Source: DASZZZ01 sp036260375
GTDB taxonomy: Bacteria; Actinomycetota; CADDZG01; WHSQ01
DNA length: 51,822 bases
Direction: 5' to 3'
NCBI GenBank assembly: GCA_036260375.1
Contig: DASZZZ010000061.1
Coordinates: forward strand, 1 to 51,822
Numbering within the stretch: position 1 is the first letter of the stretch; each line of letters opens with the position of its first letter. The notes under the pieces were generated by a model. The model did not search any database, was not told the origin of the DNA, and saw only the letters and a list, made by a program, of their open reading frames with translations. Below, piece after piece: positions 46,857 to 51,822 of this stretch. The position numbers and the translations under genes are program-made.

Positions 46857-47894
46857 TCAGGGCGCGCGCAGCAGCCTCCGCAGCGCGTCGAGCGCCCGGC
46901 GGCAGTCCGCCGTCGAGACGTCGCGGTGGGTCACGAGCCGCATCGAGTCCTCGTTGGCGATCGTGACGACGCCCTCGGCGGCGAGCGCGTCGCGCAGCTC
47001 CGGGCCCCGCACCGAGAACGGACGCAGGTTGAGGTAGACCATGTTCGTCTCGACGGCGTCGAGGTCGACGGCGTCGGGATGGAGCTCCGCGAGCCCCTCG
47101 GCCAGCATGCGCGCGTTGGCGTGGTCATCGGCGAGGCGCTCGATCCCCGTGTCGAGCGCGACGCGCGCGGCGGCGGCTAGCACGCCGACCTGGCGCATGC
47201 CGCCTCCCAGGCGCTTGCGGATCACGCGCGCCTCGGCGATGCGCTCCGCGGTCGTGCACAGCATCGAGCCGACCGGCGCGCCGAGCCCCTTGGAGAAGCA
47301 GAACGTCATCGTGTCGGCGCACGCGGCCCACTCGCGCGCGGGCTGTCCCGTCGCGGCCTGCGCGTTGAACAGCCGCGCGCCGTCGAGGTGCACCGCGACG
47401 CCGCGCTCGCGGCACACCTTCGCGATCGCGCGCGCCTCGTCGAGCGGGAACACGCGCCCGCCGCCCATGTTGTGCGTGTTCTCGATCGCGACCACGGCGC
47501 TGCGCGGGTTGTGCTCGGTGCCGGCACGCAGCACCTCCGCGACCTGCGCGGCGTCGATGACGCCGTGCCGACCGCGCAGCGGCCGCGCGACGAGTCCGAA
47601 GTGCGCCGCGAACGACCCGATCTCGTAGTGCAGGAAGTGGGCGCCCGCCTCGCACACGACCTCGTCGCCCGGACGGCTCAGCAGGCCCAACCCGATCTGG
47701 TTGCCCATCGAACCCGACGGGACGAACAACCCGGCCTCCTTGCCGAGCAGCGCCGCGGCGTGCTCCTGCAGCGCGTTGACGGTCGGGTCGTCGGCGAAGA
47801 CGTCGTCGCCGACCTCGGCCTCGGCCATGGCGCGCCGCATCTCCGGCGTCGGCTTCGTGACGGTGTCGGAACGGAGGTCGACGAGCTCGGGCAT
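46857..47894 (-). CDS. ltaE: Low-specificity L-threonine aldolase
   Basis: A 345-residue fold-type I PLP enzyme that cleaves threonine and allo-threonine to glycine and acetaldehyde. It starts LVDLRSDTVTKPTPEMRRAM and has GDDVFADDPTVN, IENTHNMGGGRVFPLDE, HLDGARLFNA and the PLP lysine in FCFSKGLGAPVGS. The ATG at 47894 is 6 bp after a TATCCT -10 (47901-47906), which suggests a leaderless mRNA; the GTG two codons upstream would fall against the -10. Confidence 0.93.
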   Translation of the reverse strand: MPELVDLRSDTVTKPTPEMRRAMAEAEVGDDVFADDPTVNALQEHAAALLGKEAGLFVPSGSMGNQIGLGLLSRPGDEVVCEAGAHFLHYEIGSFAAHFGLVARPLRGRHGVIDAAQVAEVLRAGTEHNPRSAVVAIENTHNMGGGRVFPLDEARAIAKVCRERGVAVHLDGARLFNAQAATGQPAREWAACADTMTFCFSKGLGAPVGSMLCTTAERIAEARVIRKRLGGGMRQVGVLAAAARVALDTGIERLADDHANARMLAEGLAELHPDAVDLDAVETNMVYLNLRPFSVRGPELRDALAAEGVVTIANEDSMRLVTHRDVSTADCRRALDALRRLLRAP

Positions 47895-47900
47895 CGGCAC

Positions 47901-47906
47901 AGGATA
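47901..47906 (-). promoter_or_regulatory. -10 box of a leaderless transcript (threonine aldolase)
   Basis: TATCCT on the minus strand, 6 bp before the ATG at 47894, in the short gap after pfkA. Confidence 0.5.
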
Positions 47907-47929
47907 GCGCCGCGGCGCCTGGACGACGC

Positions 47930-48961
47930 TCAGCCGAAGAACACCTCAGCGGTCTCGTACAGCGCCGGGTCGAGCGTCTTCAGCTCGCCGACCGCCTCCG
48001 ACAACCGCACGCGCACGACCTCCGTCCCCCGCAGCGCGACCATGCACCCGTAGTCGCGCTGCGCGACGGCGTCGATCGCCGCGATGCCGAAGCGCGTCGC
48101 GAGGACGCGGTCGTAAGCGGTCGGCGTGCCGCCGCGCTGGATGTGTCCCAGGATCGTCACGCGCGTCTCGTAGCCCGTACGCCGCTCGATCTCGCGCTCG
48201 AGCAGGATGCCGACGCCTCCCAGGCGCACGTGTCCGAACGCGTCGCGCTCCTCCGTGCGCAGCGACTCGCCGCCGTCGAGCGGGCGCGCGCCCTCGGCCA
48301 CGACGACGATCGAGAACGTGCGCCCGCGGCGGTGACGGTGACGGATGTGCTCGCACACCTCCTCGACGTCGAACGGGCGCTCCGGCACGAGGATCGCGTC
48401 GGCCCCGCCGGCGATGCCGGAGTACGCCGCGATCCAACCCGCGTGGCGGCCCATCACCTCGACGACCATGACGCGGTTGTGCGACTCGGCCGTCGAATGG
48501 AGGCGGTCGATCGCGTCGGTGCAGATCTGCACCGCGGTCGCGAACCCGAACGTGAAGTCGGTCGCCGAGAGGTCGTTGTCGATCGTCTTGGGGACGCCGA
48601 CGACCGCGACGCCCTCGGACGACAGCTTGTCGCCGACGCCGAGCGTGTCCTCGCCGCCGACCGCGATGAGCGCCTCGATGCGCTCCGCCGCGAGGCTCTC
48701 CTTCACGCGTTCGACGCCGCCCTCCTCCTTGAACGGGTTGGTGCGCGACGAGCCGAGGATCGTGCCGCCGCGATGGAGGATGCCCGACGTGTTCTCGGGC
48801 GTGAGATGCACGACGCTGTTCTCGAGCACGCCGCGCCAGCCGTCGCGGTAGCCCACGATCGCGTGGCCGTAGTGGTTGACGCCCTTGCGAACGACCGCGC
48901 GGATGACCGCGTTCAGCCCGGGGCAGTCGCCGCCGCCCGTCAGAATCCCGATCCTCGCCAT
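47930..48961 (-). CDS. pfkA: 6-phosphofructokinase, residues of the pyrophosphate-dependent type
   Basis: A 343-residue phosphofructokinase. MARIGILTGGGDCPGLNAVI holds the phosphoryl-donor loop, TILGSSRTNPF and KTIDNDLSATDFTFGFATAV the active site, and VEVMGRHAGW, VPERPFDV and GHIQRGGTPTAYDR the remaining family motifs. At the positions that separate donors (E. coli numbering 104 and 124) it has Asp (GGEDT) and Lys (PKTIDND). That combination is known from PPi-dependent enzymes; ATP enzymes have Gly at 104. The PPi donor is therefore inferred, not proven. Confidence 0.92.
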   Translation of the reverse strand: MARIGILTGGGDCPGLNAVIRAVVRKGVNHYGHAIVGYRDGWRGVLENSVVHLTPENTSGILHRGGTILGSSRTNPFKEEGGVERVKESLAAERIEALIAVGGEDTLGVGDKLSSEGVAVVGVPKTIDNDLSATDFTFGFATAVQICTDAIDRLHSTAESHNRVMVVEVMGRHAGWIAAYSGIAGGADAILVPERPFDVEEVCEHIRHRHRRGRTFSIVVVAEGARPLDGGESLRTEERDAFGHVRLGGVGILLEREIERRTGYETRVTILGHIQRGGTPTAYDRVLATRFGIAAIDAVAQRDYGCMVALRGTEVVRVRLSEAVGELKTLDPALYETAEVFFG

Positions 48962-49071
48962 GTCGGCCTCCTCGTCGTTCGGCGGCCCCCTCGACGCGCC
49001 GGCTCCATATTCCCGCGCGGCGCGGGTGCCCGTGCCTCAACCCGGAGCGGGGGCCGGCCGACACCTAGAGC

Positions 49072-50151
49072 ATGAGGCCCACCTCGCACCGGCTGGCGCG
49101 CGCCATCGCCCCGGCCGCGGTCGCGCTCGCGCTCGCGGCCGGGGCGACGCGCCCCGCGACCGCGACCGACGTCGCCGCGCTGCGAGCGCGCGCGCAGCGG
49201 GTCGCCGACGACGTCAGCGCGCTCGTCGGCCGGCTCGACGAGCTGCGCTCGGAACGGGCGCGGCTGACGCGCGCGATCGACGACGCGAGCCGCACGATCG
49301 GCGCGCTGGAGATCCGCGTGGAGGACGCCGACGACGCGCTGCGGGCGGCGCGTGCCGACTACGTCGAGCGCGCCGTGGACGCGTACAAGGACGGCGCCAC
49401 TGGCGCCGCCGACCTCTTCCTGTCGGCGCGCGACCTCACCGACCTCGTGGTGCTCGCCAAGGCCGGCGAGCGCAGCGCCGAGCTCGCCGAGGAGTCGCTC
49501 GACCGCCTCGTGGCGGCGCGCGCCGAGGCGGAGCGCGCGCAGGACGCGATCGCGGCGCGCAAGGCGCGGCTGATCGAGGCCCGCGCGCGCGTCGAGGAGC
49601 TGAGCCGCACGATGGCCGCGACCCTGGCGCGCCGGCAGCAGGTCGCGCGCGAGCTGCGCGACCGCATCGCCGAGCTCGAGGCCGAGGCGCGGCGCGCGGC
49701 GCGCGCCGAGGCCGAGGCGCAGGCGCGCGCCCGGGCCGAGGCCGGGGGCAACGCGGGCGCGCCGGGCCCGAGCGTCCCGCCGGCCCCCGACGCGCCGTAC
49801 GGCGCGCCCGGAGAGCCGTCGGGGTTCCCGACGCGCGGCATCCCCGAGGGCTTCGTCGGCACGGGCGTGAGGCTGTCGGGGATCGCGTCGTGGTACGGGC
49901 CCGGCTTCGAGGGCAACCTGACCGCGAACGGCGACGTGTTCGACCCCGACAAGTTCACCGCCGCGAGCCTCGACCTCCCGCTCGGGTCGTGGCTCTACGT
50001 CGAGCGTGCAGGGCGTGGGGTGCTCGTCTACGTCAACGACCGCGGGCCGTACATCCCCGGGCGCATCCTCGACCTGAGTCGCGCCGCCGCGTTCTCCATC
50101 GGCATCACCGGGCTCGGCTACGTCGAGGCGGAGGTCGTCGTCCCGCGCTAG
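49072..50151 (+). CDS. Secreted RlpA-like double-psi beta-barrel protein with long coiled coil
   Basis: A 359-residue exported protein. The signal peptide (HRLARAIAPAAVALALAAG) ends near ATA. A coiled coil covers about residues 35-220, with Ala/Arg/Glu heptads as in PcsB/CwlO-type proteins. A Pro/Gly linker follows, then the RlpA domain (SGIASWYGPGFEGNLTANGD, TAASLDLPLGSWLYVE, VYVNDRGPYIPGRILDLS) with the conserved Asp of NDRGP. RlpA domains cleave naked glycan in some bacteria. Coiled coil plus RlpA suggests a regulated wall-remodelling factor. The ATG at 49072 lacks a good Shine-Dalgarno. Its stop overlaps that of the convergent gene (CTAG). Confidence 0.85.
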   Translation: MRPTSHRLARAIAPAAVALALAAGATRPATATDVAALRARAQRVADDVSALVGRLDELRSERARLTRAIDDASRTIGALEIRVEDADDALRAARADYVERAVDAYKDGATGAADLFLSARDLTDLVVLAKAGERSAELAEESLDRLVAARAEAERAQDAIAARKARLIEARARVEELSRTMAATLARRQQVARELRDRIAELEAEARRAARAEAEAQARARAEAGGNAGAPGPSVPPAPDAPYGAPGEPSGFPTRGIPEGFVGTGVRLSGIASWYGPGFEGNLTANGDVFDPDKFTAASLDLPLGSWLYVERAGRGVLVYVNDRGPYIPGRILDLSRAAAFSIGITGLGYVEAEVVVPR

Positions 50152-50618
50152 TGACGGCGCGCCGCGTCGCGGTCCCGGGGGCCGGCACGGAGGCGCTTGA
50201 GCATCGTCACGACGGTTCCGTCGGCGCGCGCCGCGATGTCGACCTCGTCCATGAGCCCCTGCATCAGCTCGATGCCGAAGCCGCCGACGCGGTCGCCGAG
50301 CGGGTTGCCGCGCGCCCGTTCCAGCTCGGGGTCGCGCGACGGGTGCGCCGCCTTCGACCACCCGCGCGTCGAGTAGTCGCGGATCCGAAAGCGCGCCACC
50401 GCGCCCTCGACGTCCCACGTGACCTCCGGCGTCCCGCCGCCGCCGGCGCAGTGACCGTGCACGAGGGCGTTCGTGCACGCCTCGGTGACCGCGACGAGGC
50501 AGTCGAAGGCGATCGCCGGCTCGACGCCGGCGGCGTTGAGGTCGGCGCGGATGCTCCGCCGGATCCTCGAGAGGCTCGTCCTGTCCTCCAGCTGATCGCG
50601 TCCCACCGCGGTCCTCAT
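50148..50618 (-). CDS. RsbW-like serine kinase (anti-sigma factor type), copy 2
   Basis: A 156-residue HATPase_c protein. The N box is VAVTEACTNALVHGH, the G1-like region IRDYSTRGWSKAA is degenerate (no DxGxG), and the G2 box is GGFGIELMQGLMDEV. The weak G1 box may mean altered nucleotide binding. The ATG at 50618 has AGGGG upstream. As for copy 1, no partner sigma or STAS gene is near. It converges on the RlpA-like gene with overlapping stop codons. Confidence 0.83.
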   Translation of the reverse strand: MRTAVGRDQLEDRTSLSRIRRSIRADLNAAGVEPAIAFDCLVAVTEACTNALVHGHCAGGGGTPEVTWDVEGAVARFRIRDYSTRGWSKAAHPSRDPELERARGNPLGDRVGGFGIELMQGLMDEVDIAARADGTVVTMLKRLRAGPRDRDAARRH

Positions 50619-50825
50619 CCTGGTCGCCCCTGTCGTCTCGACGCCGACCTCGATGGACGCCGTCCCCCCGGCACGCGAGCCGCTCCCACACCGACCCCGA
50701 AACGGCGCTCCAGTATCGCGCCGCTCGGGGGAACTACCCCAAACCGGACCCCTCAACCATCGCGGCGCCGATCCGGAGACGGCCTTACTCTGTCGGGGCC
50801 ACGACGACGGAGCCAGGGGGCGCGA

Positions 50826-51629
50826 TTGAGCGACGACGTGCTCGCGGGGGCCGAGGAGTTCTCCCTGCCGGGGGGCCCGGTCGGCGCGCTGCTCGTGCAC
50901 GGCTTCACCGGCTCGCCGCAGGCCCTGCGCCCGCTGGGCGAGCACCTCGCGGCGCGCGGTGTCGCGGTCGAGGGCATCCGGCTCCCGGGCCACGGCACGA
51001 CGTGGCAGGACCTCGACCGGCGGACGTCGGGCGAGTGGGTCGAGGCGGTCGACGCCGGGCTCGACGCGGTGACGGCCCGCAGCGAGCGCACGTTCGTGGT
51101 CGCGCTGTCGTTCGGCGCCGCGCTCGCGATCGACCTCGCCGCCCGCCGGCCGCGCGACGTCGACGGCCTCGTCACGCTCGCCGGGCTCGTCTACACCAAG
51201 GACCCCCGCCGCCACCTCGCGCCGGTGATCCGCCGGCTCGTGCGCTCGCTGCCGGGCGTCGCCAACGACATCGCCGATCCCGACGCGCGCGAGCTCGCCT
51301 ACGACCGCCTGCCGACCGCCGCGGCGCACGCCATGCTGCGGTTCGTACGGCGGGCGCGGGCCGCGCTCCCGGCGGTGCAGTGCCCCGTGCTCGTGATGCA
51401 CGGACGCCACGACCGCACCGTCGCCCCCGGCAACGCCGAGGTCATCGCGCGCTCGGTGTCGTCGCGCGACGTCGAGCTCGTGTGGCTCGACCGCTCGCGC
51501 CACGTCGTCACGCTCGACTACGACCGCGCCGAGGTCTACGACCGCACGTACCGCTTCATCGCCGCCCGCGCCCCGGCGTCGCCCGGCGCGGGCCCGTCGA
51601 CGAAGGGAGCCGCCCGAGATGCCGTCTGA
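50826..51629 (+). CDS. Alpha/beta hydrolase (carboxylesterase/monoacylglycerol-lipase like)
   Basis: A 267-residue hydrolase. It has the oxyanion motif LLVHGFTGSPQALRPLGEHL, the nucleophile in VALSFGAALAIDLA (ALSFG in place of GxSxG), the acid in VMHGRHDRTVAP and the His in SRHVVTLDYDR. This matches the Est30-like carboxylesterases. The TTG at 50826 is chosen for its AGGGGG and the family length. Its 3' end overlaps the next gene by 11 bp. The 207 bp between it and the kinase gene hold no gene; a GATACT is visible on the minus strand there, but no promoter could be assigned. Confidence 0.87.
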   Translation: MSDDVLAGAEEFSLPGGPVGALLVHGFTGSPQALRPLGEHLAARGVAVEGIRLPGHGTTWQDLDRRTSGEWVEAVDAGLDAVTARSERTFVVALSFGAALAIDLAARRPRDVDGLVTLAGLVYTKDPRRHLAPVIRRLVRSLPGVANDIADPDARELAYDRLPTAAAHAMLRFVRRARAALPAVQCPVLVMHGRHDRTVAPGNAEVIARSVSSRDVELVWLDRSRHVVTLDYDRAEVYDRTYRFIAARAPASPGAGPSTKGAARDAV

Positions 51630-51822
51630 GACGCTCGTGCTCGAAGGGCACATCATCGACTCGCTCGTGCTGCCCAAGGTCCTCGACGAGATCGTCGAGC
51701 ACGCCGCGGAGTACGAGGTCCTGGACCTCCGGCTCGGCTTGCGCCACGACGACGCGTCGTTCGCGCGCGTGCGCGTCACCACGGCCTCGGACGACGACCT
51801 CGGCGCGTTGATCGAGCGGCTC
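51619..51822 (+). CDS. LOR/SDH-domain (TIGR00300-like) protein, 5' part only
   Basis: 68 codons up to the window edge, starting MPSETLVLEGHIIDSLVLPK, then LDEIVEHAAEYEVLDLRLG and HDDASFARVRV. This is the N-terminal domain of the TIGR00300/LOR-SDH family, which elsewhere includes ornithine cyclodeaminase-related and arginine dihydrolase enzymes. The catalytic part lies beyond the window, so the reaction cannot be called. The ATG at 51619 overlaps the hydrolase gene, with AAGGGAG upstream. Confidence 0.8.
   Translation, partial: MPSETLVLEGHIIDSLVLPKVLDEIVEHAAEYEVLDLRLGLRHDDASFARVRVTTASDDDLGALIERL

Noticed and set aside
50619..50825. Sigma-B type promoter for the RsbW-like gene
   Set aside because: TTTGGGG and GATACT are present on the minus strand, but the spacing does not fit a GTTT-N13-15-GGGTAT consensus.

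Overview
The window is very GC-rich and almost fully coding. Starts are mostly ATG or GTG, many genes overlap by 4 bp (GTGA), several genes look leaderless, and there is a CGAAC-N4-GTTCG LexA box and a meso-DAP-type MurE (DNPR). Together with DUF3040, DUF6504, the MoxR/DUF58/transglutaminase operon and two RsbW-type kinases, this points to a chromosome of an Actinomycetota lineage. I cannot name the class. No rRNA, tRNA, CRISPR array, transposase or prophage gene was seen.

Layout. 1-9140 (minus strand): the division and cell-wall operon mraZ - small membrane ORF - rsmH - ftsL - ftsI - murE - mraY - murD - ftsW, driven by a promoter overlapped by four MraZ boxes; murF is not in its usual place. 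9234-9494: three copies of a structured intergenic repeat that recurs at 29418-29590. 9496-18455: HNH protein, a small unknown, MoxR/DUF58/transglutaminase operon, MerR regulator, DUF3040, dinB, aldo-keto reductase. 18484-23506: an SOS-box-controlled operon of DUF6504, a hotdog thioesterase and a DnaE paralog. That dnaE gene carries two in-frame palindromic insertions. 23523-24705: MgtC-like gene and udgX. 24938-27885: an unrecognised five-gene cluster around a Tat-exported protein with ten cysteines, one gene of which has an in-frame TGA. 27895-36281: metabolism and transport (threonine synthase-like, SufT-like, amidohydrolase, Ca2+/H+ antiporter, thiE, S15-type hydrolase, PH-domain pair, TIM-barrel isomerase). 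36335-37728: nitroreductase and HAD phosphatase.

37738-39588 holds what I consider the most interesting system: a leaderless HTH-XRE/TPR regulator of about 431 residues (the architecture of RRNPP peptide receptors) divergent from three tandem tiny genes. Each tiny gene has a near-perfect Shine-Dalgarno and encodes the 14-residue peptide MTELPG(T/S)FLGWPRG. A perfect palindrome lies in the AT-rich divergent region. This looks like a compact peptide-signalling or peptide-sensing module.

39597-51822: a DUF2867-HMA single-frame fusion with an internal start, a KhtTU-type K+/H+ antiporter, two DUF72 proteins, a thiO-thiS-thiG operon under a TPP riboswitch with an overlapping 19-codon leader ORF, two RsbW-like kinases, threonine aldolase, a phosphofructokinase with pyrophosphate-type residues, an RlpA-like secreted protein, an alpha/beta hydrolase, and the start of a LOR/SDH-domain gene.
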